Shown here: in pieces, positions 1 through 10,776 of the stretch
How positions within the stretch are numbered: the first letter of the stretch is position 1
Layout of the letters: each line of letters opens with the position of its first letter
Origin: Calliphora vicina
Lineage: Eukaryota; Arthropoda; Insecta; Diptera; Calliphoridae
Length of the DNA: 64,000 nt
Direction of reading: 5' to 3'
Assembly: GCF_958450345.1 (NCBI RefSeq)
Contig: NC_088783.1
Coordinates: 20,153,701 to 20,217,700 of the forward strand
The notes under the pieces: model-generated
Seen by the model: only the letters and a program-made list of their open reading frames with translations
Told to the model about the DNA's origin: nothing
The model's database searches: none
Made by a program: the position numbers and the translations under genes

Positions 1-110
1 TGCCTACAATTCTTGGTCTTCAATCATTTTTGGCTGGCCTGGGCGAACTTTGTCTTCCGTATCAAAATCACCACTTCTGAACAGCACAAACCATAAGCTT
101 TGGTGAGCAA
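1..110 (-). pseudogene. mariner transposase N-terminal fragment (relic)
   Basis: Read on the minus strand, this stretch encodes LFRSGDFDTEDKVRPGQPK followed by a MIEDQEL-like tail. This matches the linker after the first helix-turn-helix of irritans-type mariner transposases, whose hallmark is FRSGDFD followed by a charged RPGQP segment. A stop follows soon after and the rest of the protein is absent. The fragment runs to the window edge, so its downstream portion may lie outside. It is decayed and cannot encode an active enzyme. A second fragment of the same region of the protein is at 31770-31930. Confidence 0.75.
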
Positions 111-1454
111 TCGGTATACTTAAGTGACACTTTTTTTCAAATCAATGATATAAAGCTAAATTTTCTGGATATGACGCTTTGGCACAAAATTCGATTTTTC
201 GAAGCCAAAGAAAAAAACTATGTTGTTTACACTTTAATGTTCATTACAGATATGTACCCTTCAAACTGACATATATGTAAATTATTTAAAAAAACCGCGT
301 TCAAAAGATACGCAATCATTAATTGTAAATCCCGAATTTTTTAAGCCAATAACATAAACCGTATCTTAGAATCCATTAAATTAAATTTTAAAAGAAACCT
401 GTCTATACTCATATAATCGGTGTAGGTTATCAAATGGTCGGTCTTGAACGACTATACTTTCTCATTTGTTTAACTTACATAAGTGTGTGTTGGCATTTCT
501 ACGTATGTGTTGCTTTTATTTATTTTGTATATTGTTTGTTGTAATTATTTTTCACTTAAAACCTCGTTTTATTTTTCTTTTTTTCATAAATAACATTTTG
601 TAAAATGGAAAATTTTCAAATTAGTATAATGGATAGGCAGCATTTTTTTTATTTAGTTACACTTAAGTGTCTTTCAAATAAGAATAAATAGAAAAGTGGA
701 ACAGATTTTGTTTTACAATTTCAAATATTATTTACTTTTATTATTTTGTAATAAATCTAGGCAAAAATAAAGTGTTAAAAATAGGAAACTGTTTTAAATC
801 TAGATAAATAATATGCAAATGGCTGCAAGTTGTTTGTTAAATAAATGAGTTGATTTGAAATGAAAATTTCTCTTTTATTACACAGTTTCTGTTACTGAAC
901 TATCTGAAAGATAAATATTAGCCTCATTATTCGCCAAAACATGTTCTAGCTTAACTTTATATTTTAAAAAGATTAAGCTCATGCAGTCAAAGTCTTCTCT
1001 ACCTTATAGGGAAAGCTTTTAATAGGGGAACTTGTTACCGAATAATCTCTGAGAGCCTTAAACCTTTAATATCTTTTAAATTACCTACTACATGCAGTGC
1101 ACTTCAAGAGTAACGTTACGCTATAAACACAGGTGACGAGTTAATAAACTTGTTTCGAAAACATCAACCATGGACATTTAGTTTTGTTGTGGATTCAGTT
1201 AAAGTTCGTGAGAACGAAATTGGGGGAAAATGGATAGAAAATGGGTCGTAACTACTCAGAAGTCACCCCTAGGGAGGTAAAATATTTGAGCGACCTCCAT
1301 TATTTTCGTATCCCAATATTTCTCTAGAACAATTTTACCCTCTATATCCAAACCTTCAGGGTGTCCCCATACAAAAAAAAATTAATTTCATGAAAATTTG
1401 CCAAAATTAAAAAAAATATATATGTACAGTAGAGTGCTCCAAAAAAATAAAATA
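111..1454. other. AT-rich sequence without recognisable gene
   Basis: No coding-like open frame, no RNA gene and no terminal-repeat structure was recognised. The sequence is AT-rich with homopolymer runs typical of fly intergenic or intronic DNA. Confidence 0.5.
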
Positions 1455-1640
1455 CTAAAATTGTTTAAAAACTGTTAAAGTTATTAAAAATTCCCCAGGC
1501 CATTAACGCGTCTCAGGCCACTAGAACAAGAAATGCGGGAACAAAATTAACATATTTTGAGATATATCACGAAATTTTTTTTTTTTTGACGGCAGTTTCA
1601 AAACTCAATTTACAAAAAATTTTGTTAAATAAATTTCAGA
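1455..1640 (+). repeat. interspersed repeat C, copy 1
   Basis: This segment shares about 70-80% of its bases with 31487-31760, including the strings TTAAAGTTATTAAAAATTCC and GGCAGTTTCAAAACTC. The second copy has about 90 extra bases in the middle. Family unknown; no coding capacity. Confidence 0.6.
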
Positions 1641-2644
1641 ATATCTTAATATCATAAATTTACAATAACAGTGCAAACATGGAAATTAACCCTTAAGAGC
1701 ACTTTGGGTCCAAATCACACTCCACTTTTAAAATTACGACAAACATAGTAAAGTTGTCAAATTTTGTTTTTGAAAAATCGAAAATAAAAAATATGGTCTC
1801 CCTTAATAAATATATAGTATGTATATGATAAAATCTAGAAAATATTCCATTAAAGTATCACAAAAATGAAATCGTTAAAACGTAGCTAAAACTACTATTT
1901 ACCTTAAAATGGTGTGAAATTTATTTTACGGTATTATTCAAATCTCTAATGAATACATTTTTGCTTACACACATTTTGGAATATTAATCTTCTTCTCTTG
2001 TTTTCTCCCAAATTCCTCGGGGTTAAGAAAAAAGGGCTAATAACTATCCATAATATTAAAAGTAGCTACTTACCCTAACTCTAATGACTAATTGATTAGT
2101 TTTGTTATGTATATTTTTAAATATGTACATAAAACAAGCAAACAGCCTTAACAAATGCCTAAAATAAATCATTAATTTCACTTTTGACTCTCTGCTTAAT
2201 AAGTTTTGTGTGAAATTTTTGAAAATTTCTTAATTTTTTAAAATATTCTACTTAAAATACAAAGAAAATGAACAGCATTTACTAGTCTCCAGAGATCAAT
2301 TCGCTTGTCGTATACAGTGATGTTTAAATGAGCATATGAATACAATAATTTTTTTAATACCTTTAATAAACACAAAATTTTACACAGCACACATTTTTTA
2401 TGGCTTTTAAAGAAACACGCAAAAAATATTAACAAAAATTTAAACTGAGAAAAAATATGAAAATAAAAGAACAAACAGACGGCAAATGTTGTGAAATTCC
2501 CAAAAGCATCTGCTTTCAACATTACAAAAAAAAAATATATTAAAACAAGCAAACAAAAGCAACAACGATAGCGGCTAAAGCAACAGTAATGGTAACAGCA
2601 GCAACATTTTAACACAACATCGAAATTTAAACGTATAAAAGGTA
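1641..2644. other. no gene recognised
   Basis: A 125-codon minus-strand open frame at 2238-2615 is Cys/Phe/Leu rich, an artefact of AT-rich and GCAGCAAC-type simple sequence, and has no recognisable domain. I treat it as chance. Confidence 0.5.
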
Positions 2645-2800
2645 CATAAGGGTGGCTCTTATTTTAAACTTTTGCTATTTTCCATGATCCAAAGATCTAT
2701 AATCTCCGTGATCTAATGATCAAATTCTAAAAGTTTGAGCAAAATCGGACAACGTTTAAAGGTAGCACATTTCATTTGAAGTTTCTTGTTTTAGGTAAAA
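2645..2800 (+). repeat. interspersed repeat D, copy 1
   Basis: Starts with AAGGGTGGCTCTTATTTT and contains TGAGCAAAATCGGACAACG. The same start and inner motifs recur at 33075-33255 and 4950-5095 (both inverted), and the first 22 bases recur at 56763. A shared start with differing lengths suggests a terminal sequence of a mobile element, but I cannot name the superfamily. Confidence 0.5.
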
Positions 2801-3486
2801 TTCGAAAAAAATTATAAAAGTTTAATAATGGAAGAAATTCAAAATCGTTTCAGTATTTCATTTGCCCATAAATCTTTAAATGTTAAATACAAAAATAGTT
2901 GGGAATTCCAAAAACAAGAAGTGAAATAAATAAGTAATTTCTAATCGGAGAAAAGTTGTAGCTGATTGAATTTGGACTTTAAAAAGCAATGGGGAGTGGA
3001 GTCACAAGGCCCCAAAGTAGGGTATATCGGGTTTACGTAGTAGTTCACTGCGTGCGAACAATCAAGTAGAGTCGAAAGGATCCCGTTTTGACAAGACCAC
3101 ACCACCTGTAAGATGCAGTATCATTTACATCGTAATGTATGTATATCAGAATGTCGAGATTGGTAGACCCAACCTTTAGCCGTGAGATATCTCAGTTGGT
3201 CATTAAATTTAGACCCGGCAACCTCTCAAAGGTTGATCAATATGTGATTGCCTAGGAATTTATGCTTTTTGATACTCAGGGCTGTGCATTTCCTATCTTT
3301 GAATCTACGACAATGGTCGTTAAAAGAGAGTCCCAGGCAATTTGCATGATTACCTAGTAAATACTGATGGCAACTTTGATATATCTGTTCTATTTCGGGT
3401 TATCAGTTGCATATATTGTTTTTTTAAAAGACTTAACAATATATTTACTAGTACTTATATTTCTATGACTTACAAATGAAATATTT
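2801..3486. other. no gene recognised
   Basis: No open frame or structure was supported. The patch at 3000-3350 is less AT-rich than its surroundings (for example the AGTAGAGTCGAAAGGATCCC area) but I could not assign it. Confidence 0.4.
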
Positions 3487-4110
3487 GTACAATATAAATT
3501 TATTCAAAGTACTGGCCATTGTTAACTATGACCTTTTTCCAACTTTCTGGCAACATATGGACTCCGAGCCAAAAGAACTGCTCATCTTTGAAAGCCAAGA
3601 ACGAAACATGCCAATATCGGATACTCTGTTCCAAAGTGAAGCATATCCCAGAGAGAGCGTTCTGTATCGATCGCAACAAATAGTAGTCGGATATTGCCCC
3701 ATCCGACTACTATTTATTTCGATCGATGCAGAACTGGACTACAAAACTCGATAAGCAAAACTTCCGAACCACTTCATTCAGCATAGTTTTTCACTCCATG
3801 TGGCCAAAGTGCTTTATCACGATGGAATTGGTGTCGATCTCTCTTGTTGGCCGTGCTTCACATACGATCTCTTATGCTTCGAATTATCGGAAGTAATGAT
3901 TCGGTGTAAAAACGATTTTCTTTTATAGCGATCAATCAGCATTTCAGACATAAGAAATCTTCTTTTAAGGTCTCTTAGCTTCAACTCGTATGGTATCCAA
4001 TTTCCCTACTTTTGGCTGATTGCATACGTTTTGAAATTGCTGCTTGAATAGCTCCCAATGATTTTGAAAGCTCTTGTTGAGTTCTACAAAAGCTTGATTT
4101 CAAGCATTGT
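3487..4110 (-). pseudogene. mariner transposase relic (irritans-like), frameshifted
   Basis: The minus strand carries, in order but in different frames, the second helix-turn-helix (TQQELSKSLGAIQAAISKRM), the linker GNWIPYELKLRDLKRR, the MSEMLIDRYKRKSFLHRI segment before the first catalytic Asp, the VKHGQ segment, and the C-terminus ending GVHMLPESWKKV...NGQYFE followed by a stop at about 3489. These are family landmarks of irritans-type mariner transposases. At least two frameshifts and an internal deletion (the middle DDE region is largely lost) disable it. A 15-bp perfect hairpin (3678-3715) lies inside. Strands and order are clear; exact ends are approximate. Confidence 0.85.
3678..3715. 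repeat. perfect 15-bp inverted repeat, 8-base loop
   Basis: Arms 3678-3692 and 3701-3715 are exact reverse complements (AAATAGTAGTCGGAT and its complement) around ATTGCCCC. It lies in the mariner relic and has no counterpart in the mariner copy at 20940, so it arose locally. Confidence 0.9.
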
Positions 4111-4199
4111 GTTAAAATCTTGATATCAAGCATTCTTTTAGACTTGAATTTCATTGTAATTAACATCGTGGTTTTAACTGTATTTACGTAGTAATGGTT

Positions 4200-4335
4200 G
4201 ACGTGAATTCAAGTTTCCTTTTCACTTGAGAATGCTATTGAAATCAAGTGTAATACAAGTTAATTAAACCCTTGAAATTTGATTGTATGACTGGAATTAA
4301 ATTTGTTTTAAACTTGAAATACAGCAAAAATGTTT
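4200..4335 (-). repeat. MITE-like repeat I, partial inverted copy
   Basis: The segment TTTTCACTTGAGAATGCTATTGAAATCAAGTGTAATACAA is, on the minus strand, the same as the ATTACACTTTATTTCAATAG block of the repeats at 4355, 4676 and 23266. It is shorter and more diverged. Confidence 0.5.
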
Positions 4336-4354
4336 ATTGTCTTATAATTCCTAT

Positions 4355-4572
4355 TTCTAGTCGAATTCAAGCTGAAAGCAAATGTAATTCAAGCCTTGAA
4401 TTATAGTTGTATTCCACTTTATATCAATAGCATTCTAAAGTAAAAAGCAAACATAGGCCATCAATGTTTTATTTTGGAAAAATATTTAATTTTTTCAAAT
4501 ATTTTTCGAGTCAAATTCCAACAAAATGTTCAAGTATTTGAATTTTGAGGCTTTGATTCTTATGGGGTTGGT
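4355..4572 (+). repeat. MITE-like repeat I, copy 2
   Basis: Shares with 23266-23542 the blocks AAGCAAATGTAATTCAAGCC, AATAGCATTCTAAAGTAAAA and CCAACAAAATGTTCAAGT in the same order. It is diverged, and the ends (TCTTATGGGG) are only partly conserved. Confidence 0.65.
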
Positions 4573-4675
4573 TGTCAATGTCAGCTGATTTTTATAATTT
4601 ATATTTCAACAAATAGAGATAAATGAAAAGCTAAATAAATTTGTAGTTGGATTTTTTTCAATACTTTTTCCAAAT

Positions 4676-4950
4676 AAACAGTTTTACTAGAATCCAAGTT
4701 GAAAGCAAGTGTAGTTCAAGTCTTGAATTATAGTCAAGCAATTAAATTACAGTTGTATTACACTTTATTTCTATAGCATTCTCCAGTAAAAAGGAATCAC
4801 AAATTCAAGCCATATGTTTTCTGTTTGAAAACTATTAATTTTTTCAAATATTTTTCAAGCTTAAAACACAATTATATTTGCATTCAAGTCAAATTCCAAC
4901 AAAATGTTCAAGTTCTTGAATTTTTGGGACTTTGGTGCTTATTGGATTGA
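4676..4950 (+). repeat. MITE-like repeat I, copy 3
   Basis: Close to 23266-23542 over its whole length: GAAAGCAAGTGTAGTTCAAG, ATTACACTTTATTTCTATAG, CATTCTCCAGTAAAAAGGAA, and a right end GGTGCTTATTGG matching GGTGCTTACTGGG. Two or three copies lie together here beside the mariner relic. Confidence 0.7.
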
Positions 4951-5095
4951 GTTTTTTTTTACTTTGATCCAAAACACGAAACATCAAATGTCTAATCTCT
5001 AAACGTCGATAGCTCAAATTTTCAGCATTTGATTTTTAGATGACGAAGAATTAATTTAGACCTTTGAAGCATCGAAAGTCGGCCAAGTGCAAAAT
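4950..5095 (-). repeat. interspersed repeat D, copy 2
   Basis: Minus-strand reading gives GGTTGGAACTTATTTTGCAC, then CGTCATCTAAAAATCAAATG and GAAAATTTGAGC, the same order as in the copy at 33075-33255. Confidence 0.5.
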
Positions 5096-6004
5096 AAGTT
5101 CCAACCTAATATTCGTACATCTGTATGTGTGTATGAATATATTTTTGTATGTGTAGTAGTGTGATATGTGTAAATAAAATATTACAATTTGTTGTTTGTA
5201 TTATTGTCGACGTTGTCGTTGTTTTTATTGTTATTGTGGGTATTTTGTAGGTCCATTTCCTGTGAACTCTCTAACGGATGTTGTCATTTTAAAACGAACA
5301 ACAACAAGAAATAAACAACAACATCATACCCATAAAGAGAAACACGGTCAACAAATGAGAGAGAGAGAGGGTGCCCAAAAAAAATGCTCATACAAGTAAA
5401 ATGTAAACACAAAACATAAGTTATGGATATTTTAAAACTCCTCAGGGATGTTTAAAGGACAAGTAAGAACACAAAAAAAGGAAAAAACAACAACTAAAAT
5501 ACAAACATGTAAACAAACACACTTGTAAAATTGTAAAATGTTGTTAAATGTTTTATGAATGAACCAGAATGAGCCAACACACATTCATTTATTTGCTCCC
5601 GTAACGTATGAGTAATGAATTTAAGCATATAAAAATTATACGCACTTTGAATTTTAAAATTTATTTTCCTCTATTTTGGATTTTTAAACCCACCAACCAA
5701 ACCAAACAATACACAAAACGAATCTTTGCATCTTTTATTCTTCTTTTGCTGTTTTTTTCTCTTATAAATGCCATGAAATTGAAGTTCAGCCCTAAAGCCA
5801 AGAAGGGTTTATTGTGTACGTGATGGCCCACGTGTGTTTGTTTGGAAAAGTTCATTTTGTTGAAATATTTGCTTTTAAATTTAATTTAAAATTAAATATT
5901 TAACAATATAAAATTATATGATAAATTTGGAGTTTTCTACTATTTAGATATTAAATACTGAAGTTAGATTTAAATAAATTAATATTAAAAAAACATTTTT
6001 AAAA
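5096..6004. other. no gene recognised
   Basis: Simple-sequence rich (TTGTTATTG, ACAACAAC, GAGAGAGAG). Short open frames at 5196-5399 and 5608-5855 have no recognisable domains and look like chance. Confidence 0.4.
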
Positions 6005-6105
6005 CAAGGTCTAAGAAATTTAAAATTACAAAATCGTAAATAAAAAACTCAAAGAAACAAAAAAACTACGAAATGCATTTTTATGAAATAATTTTAAGAA
6101 ATTCA
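6005..6105 (+). repeat. interspersed repeat E, copy 1
   Basis: AAATTTAAAATTACAAAATC followed by GTAAATAAAAAACTCAAAG recurs at 41186-41310 with the same flanking order. Function unknown. Confidence 0.5.
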
Positions 6106-6108
6106 TCG

Positions 6109-6408
6109 TCAAACACAAGTACTCAGTGCTTTCAGGGCCTCGTTACAAAACACAAATGTAGGAACCATTTTCCCTCCTTCTTCCTCAGTTGAATCCAATG
6201 ATAATAAAATTAAGGATAAGTAGATTAAAATCTTCCTTACTTGCTTGGTAATCCAACTTAATCTACAGCAGCTACTGCTCTTAAATCTCTCCGGTTTAGC
6301 GGTCACTTTTCTAACCACCTTTTCTAGAATCTTTTTAGTGACATCTATTGGCATGTTGTTAACCTTTATGTCAATAGCAGAACTGTTTACGCACGTCAAC
6401 AGCAACAT
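6109..6408 (-). CDS. unassigned 99-codon open frame, possible exon or repeat-derived
   Basis: Not recognised. The frame begins with a short hydrophobic stretch (MLLLTCVNSSAID), followed by a Lys/Val-rich segment and a Cys pair (SSSCCRLSW). Codon use is less AT-skewed than its surroundings, and at about 6243-6240 on the minus strand the sequence AAGCAA|GTAAGG is a good fly splice-donor match, so an exon of roughly 165 bases is conceivable. Against this, its first codons lie in an inverted-repeat arm (6393-6413, partner at 7491-7511), so the apparent start is repeat sequence. It could also be a fragment of an unknown transposon. No homologous family came to mind. Confidence 0.2.
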   Translation of the reverse strand: MLLLTCVNSSAIDIKVNNMPIDVTKKILEKVVRKVTAKPERFKSSSCCRLSWITKQVRKILIYLSLILLSLDSTEEEGGKMVPTFVFCNEALKALSTCV

Positions 6409-7520
6409 ACCTGGGTATGTTCATACGTTTTGTATGGTGAATGGCTGCCGTTAGCATAAAAATGCTAATATCTAACTCGTTTATTGGAATTTCTGTTTTA
6501 TTTTGTTAGAAATAGACAAAAGGTTCAAACATTTTATGATAACAAGTTTTACCTTTAAGTTTAGTCATTGTTTTTTGAAAAACGTGGTTGTGTAGGTATG
6601 ACAAAAAATGCTTTTTATTGGGTTTTTGCAAAGATACAAATTTTTAAAATTAAAATAATTTGTTTATTTATCAATAGTTTTTTAATAAAATATTACAGTT
6701 ATATAGACTTTTCTATTAGATATAGAAAAATAAAAACAAATTTTGTAATTTATAATCAGGCATGTTTTGAAAACTCCCAATGGGATTTTTTAGTTTTTTT
6801 GCTATAATATTCCCAGCAGGAGCGGGGTTATCGGAACCCTTTACAAAATAATTAAGAACATATTTTACCATATAGAATATGTTACCTTATTTTGATATCG
6901 ACTATGCGATTTAAGAATTTTTGCCCTAAATTTGAATTTGACATAAAAAATAGGCGTTATTTGAATGGACCTGGTCCCCTCCGTATCAAGAATTTTTAAA
7001 TTTATTTTCCTTTAAAATATTTAGTGTAAAGTTAGCTTTTTAAAAAGTACTTTTTTCCCAAACACTAGAGAAAAATCGCCTTTTTATTTTTTTTTAAATT
7101 CAAATACATATAACTTTGGTGTCCGTCACGATTTTTAAATAACTCTTTTTTGTTTGACATATACATTTGTTGTTAGGCCAATAATGGAGAAAATCGAGCT
7201 ATATTTGGACCCGCTGTTATTAAAAATGTGGAGTAAAGTGGGTAAAAACGTTGAGAAAATACTATACTTTTCAATTTTATCATTATATTTGCATGCGTTT
7301 TACTAATGGATACCGAGGTATATATGCTGTTCACTTATGGGTGCAACTTTGTAAATGGGCTTTATCTTCCAACCCGGTGATTCTATCCTAACCAAACTTG
7401 GTACAATTGCGGAAAACAGTTTTGGCTAGGATATCAAGAAATTTCATGTCAATCCGATTATCCAATTTAGAGCTAATGCAAAACAAACCCAGGTATGTTG
7501 CCGTTGACATAAAGGTTGAG
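6369..7520. mobile_element. candidate terminal-inverted-repeat element (~1.1 kb)
   Basis: GCAACATACCTGGG at 6400-6413 and its complement CCCAGGTATGTTGC at 7491-7504 face each other. The match continues outward through TTGAC and, after a 25-base gap present only in the left arm, through the AACCTTTATGTCAA / ATAAAGGTT block. The interior is AT-rich and has no transposase. Superfamily and target duplication are unclear, so this is only a candidate. Confidence 0.35.
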
Positions 7521-7689
7521 CATATACTCAATGATCATTAAATTGAAGATATTTCATTCGAAGGTATACCTTCTAATGCGAAATAACTCTGAATAGAAAT
7601 GAAATAATTCCCAATCCAAAGCAATTTATTTATGTAATCTAACTCCCAATGAAATAAAAAACCACAAAAGTGGAATATTTCTTCGCATA

Positions 7690-7925
7690 CCAAACAGTTT
7701 TTCATTGCCGGAGTATATCAGAAACCGGTTTCGCTTAGAAAAGTTGTTTTGCATTGCCAGCCTTTGGCCGGGCGCTATGGTTTTCTTCTCTGGGGTGTAT
7801 CGAAAACAGGCTTCGCTCAGAAAAGTTTTTTGCATTGCCAGCCTTAAGCCGAATACTAAAGTTTTTTCCTTCTGGGTGTTTCATCGATCGGATAAGTTTT
7901 TGCATTGCCTGGCAAATGGTGAAAA
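7690..7925 (+). repeat. degenerate tandem repeat, unit about 70-81 bp
   Basis: CATTGCC(AGCCTT) recurs at 7703, 7752, 7833 and 7903, each time followed by related sequence and by GCTTAGAAAAGTT/GCTCAGAAAAGTT. The middle spacing is 81 bp (27 codons), so one frame (7705-7956) stays open and shows the repeated peptide FCIASL. I regard that frame as a by-product of the repeat, not a gene. Confidence 0.75.
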
Positions 7926-7959
7926 AATTGTCGATTGGAAGAGACAGTTGATATAATAA

Positions 7960-8103
7960 TTGGAGAATATCACACCTAAACAGCTATTTCGTTTGTTTTG
8001 TTCAGAAAGATAAGTTTTCAAACAAGTTTATACGCTACGAAAATTTTTATCATAATTATTTTTAATACCAACCGCCATGGTGGTTAATAAACTAACCACT
8101 TTA
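7960..8103. other. no gene recognised
   Basis: Short AT-rich interval with no support for a feature. Confidence 0.4.
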
Positions 8104-8900
8104 TTACATAAAAATCTTTAGCTGTATTTTTCTTATTTTTTGATTATAACTTTTACCAACTCGTATTACTTGTTCAATGAATGATTGATCAATGTCTAAA
8201 ATGCTGAGCTTAGCTACAACTTCCATCATTATTGTTAACCACCATCCGAAGAACTTCATCTGTTGAATATACGTTGACTTTTTGCTCAGCTTAAACTCCT
8301 GTCCTGAAGTCTCTCTGTTGACACTTTTTGGTTGACTTACTATTGACACTCTCCACCAACAGAATGAAAACCCCTGGCCTCCACGGCTTTGCTCGTGAAG
8401 TGTTGTATTTCCTACTTTAAGGAGTGAAAACATGTTGTCATAAACCTTTGTTTTAAAACCCCTTAAAACTAAATTCAACAACAACACTCCTTAGAGGCCA
8501 ATTTTGATCACCGAAACGAGAGATTACACGGCAAGGAAATTTCTCATGATGCAATTGAATTGTTTCACGGGCTGTATGAAATGTGGGGTCATCACACGAT
8601 CTTTAGAGGCCAATTCTGATCACCGAAACGCGAGATTACACGACAAAGAAATTTCTCATGATGCAATTGAATTGTTTCACGGTATGTGTGAATTGTGGTA
8701 TCATCTTGAAATTTGTTATTAAACCGCGATATCGAGCATTAGTTACAGTTAATGCTAGACCAACATCATTTTCAAAGTAGTATGGTCCAATGATTATTAC
8801 CGCCCAGAATCTGCTCCAAACATTGACACATTGTGGAATCATTTCACACAATTATACTTAGATTCTCTGAGCCATCAAGATGTAAATATCCTCAATTTTC
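8104..8900 (-). pseudogene. IS630/Tc1-mariner superfamily transposase relic (DDE domain)
   Basis: Minus-strand frames show, from 8851 leftward, VNVWSRFW then IIGPYYFENDVGLALTVTNA, which match the catalytic-core landmarks of a widespread insect transposase group (VTVWCGFWA...GPYFFEND...TVNGVRY). Next come an HTV-like remnant of the QDGATCHTA region, and then ISRFGDQNWP twice, because of a 112-bp tandem duplication. The frame at 8487-8104 continues with RGFKTKVYDN and EQSRGG, matching the C-terminal FLWGYVKSKVY and RGGH segments. Several frameshifts and deletions remove the catalytic Asp region. The last ~80 codons of the 8104-8487 frame are unassigned. Confidence 0.75.
8491..8714 (+). repeat. 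112-bp tandem duplication
   Basis: TTAGAGGCCAATT begins at 8491 and again at 8603. The two copies are about 90% identical across their length (ATGCAATTGAATTGTTTCAC in both). They duplicate a piece of the transposase relic. Confidence 0.9.
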
Positions 8901-10299
8901 TCGAACACTGCGGGAAACAGTGCAGTTCATTATTTTTGAAAAATTGTTTAATGTAATGTCCCTTATTAACTTTAGGCAAATTAAACTATTTCATGAATTT
9001 TGGAACACTTAATTTTACACTCTATACTTCTACATATTAAACTTCTAATACCTACGATTTCTGACTTCAAAACTTACCAGATTATTATGTATCTCTTAAC
9101 AACTTATCTCAAACTATTCACTACATCTTAAATTATAAAACAACTTTCAACAAAAATCAACTCACAAATCAAATCAATTATGACAACAAATCATTACACA
9201 AGTTCTGCTTAAAGCAATCAAAAATTTCTAAAATAATAACAAAATAGAAGCAAAAAAAATTAAACAGCAAAAACCTAATTATACTCAAACAATAATAGAA
9301 AATGAAATTGAACGTTAATTAATAAGAAAAACTCTTAAAGACAACAATAGAGAGAAACAGGAAAAAAATAGAAACAAATTAAGAACAAGAAAAAAAGAAA
9401 CATAAAAATGATTGAAACCAAAAAAAAAAAACTAACAACATCAGAGTAGCAACAGCAACAAGAGCAATAATAAAATAAAACATAAATACAGCCAACCAAA
9501 TGGTGAGTGATGATGAACTAATGAGAAACAAGTGATAATCAGAGTTGACAGCATTTTGTCACAATTGTTTAACTTGCTGAGCACGTTGCAAAACGTGCAA
9601 CGAATTCTATTTTAAGGATGTAAGACTTACGTACGTACACACACCGATTGTTGTTGTTATTCAGGACTTAATGTTTCATTTACACTACATACAGCAACTA
9701 GCAGCATAAGTAGCAGCAGCATTCACAGCAACAAACCATTATTACAGAGAGTTGGACAAACGCACTGCTACACTATCGGACCAGCAGCCATGTAGCTGGT
9801 TTATTTAGTAGCAGGAGCATAACACAGCTTATCACCAACATTGATGTATAAATAATAACGCTTTGCTGACAATAGCAGAGGAAAAGAGTAAAAACAGCTT
9901 AGAATCACTATAAGATATAATGGCAATATAGAGATGAAAGAAATTTCTTTTGTTTTTTATTTTTCCTTTTTTTTTTTTCTTTTATGCAACAAAACGAAAT
10001 GATTTCGTTTATTAAAGTTGTAAGAACAATAGAATGAAAATGATAAAGCTAAAACGAAAAAAAGTAGATGAAGATGGAGAAGCAGACGAAGACTTTAATT
10101 GAAGGACAACTTAAGTAAACTGATTGTTAAGTATTTAAACTGATACAACCAAGAAGTAAAGTAACTAAAACAAAAAAGAACTTTTACTTATTTTCAATAC
10201 ACTGGTAAATACTCGCACTTTCTCTCACTGGCTGGCTGGTGTTGTAGAGGGTGTAACAAAAATTATGCAAGATTTTAATATATATAAAGAGTAAGTTAG
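8901..10299. other. no gene recognised
   Basis: AT-rich, with CAGCAA and AACAA-type simple repeats around 9420-9730. No open frame of note and no terminal repeats. Confidence 0.45.
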
Positions 10300-10770
10300 A
10301 AAAAACTTAAACAACTATTCCAGACAAATCACGCTAGCTTTCAAAAACATGTCTGATATCAGCTTTTCTAAATCATTAATGGCCAACTGTTGTCAAAATG
10401 GACAGCGAAAAAAAAGTAAGTAAAAAATAATTAAAAGTTTTCAAAAAAATTAAAAATGGATTTTAAAAAAAATAGCAAAAAAAACTGCTGGTTCATGGTC
10501 AACTTATTCCAAAAGCCATTGAATAGTATAAGGAAGACTTGAACATTGAAAGAAAACCTGGATCAGGAAGAAAAAAATCTAACAGATATTAGTAAGGCAA
10601 AGGAAGTCAAACAACTCTTTCGAAGATCACCGAACACTTCAATCTGAAAAGCAGCTCGTAAATTTAAATGCTCTGATTATTTTGTGTGAAAGTTAAGAAA
10701 GGTCCAGATTGCAATGCGAAAGAACTAGCGAACAAATTAAGGATAAATTTTATAAAAAAAATATGTAAGA
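10300..10770 (+). pseudogene. Tc1-like transposase N-terminal relic
   Basis: The plus strand reads, across frame changes, NIERKPGSGRKKS, then EVKQLFRRSPNTSI, KAARKFKCSDYFV and a KVKK segment. The basic KPGSGR block followed by a second helix-turn-helix is the usual layout between the paired DNA-binding motifs of Tc1-like transposases. There are stops and at least two frameshifts, and the DDE domain is missing. The preceding 110 bases (10310-10420) share sequence with 25062-25215, probably non-coding parts of related elements. Confidence 0.6.
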
Positions 10771-10776
10771 AAGTAC

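Noticed and set aside
2238..2615. 125-codon minus frame with a Cys-rich N-terminus
   Set aside because: The Cys and Tyr come from CAGCAACA simple sequence, and there is no secretion or zinc-binding pattern.
3476..3754. Plus-strand open frame of 92 codons similar to one at 20901-21095 (minus)
   Set aside because: Both are the antisense of the mariner transposase C-terminus. The similarity comes from the transposon read on the wrong strand.
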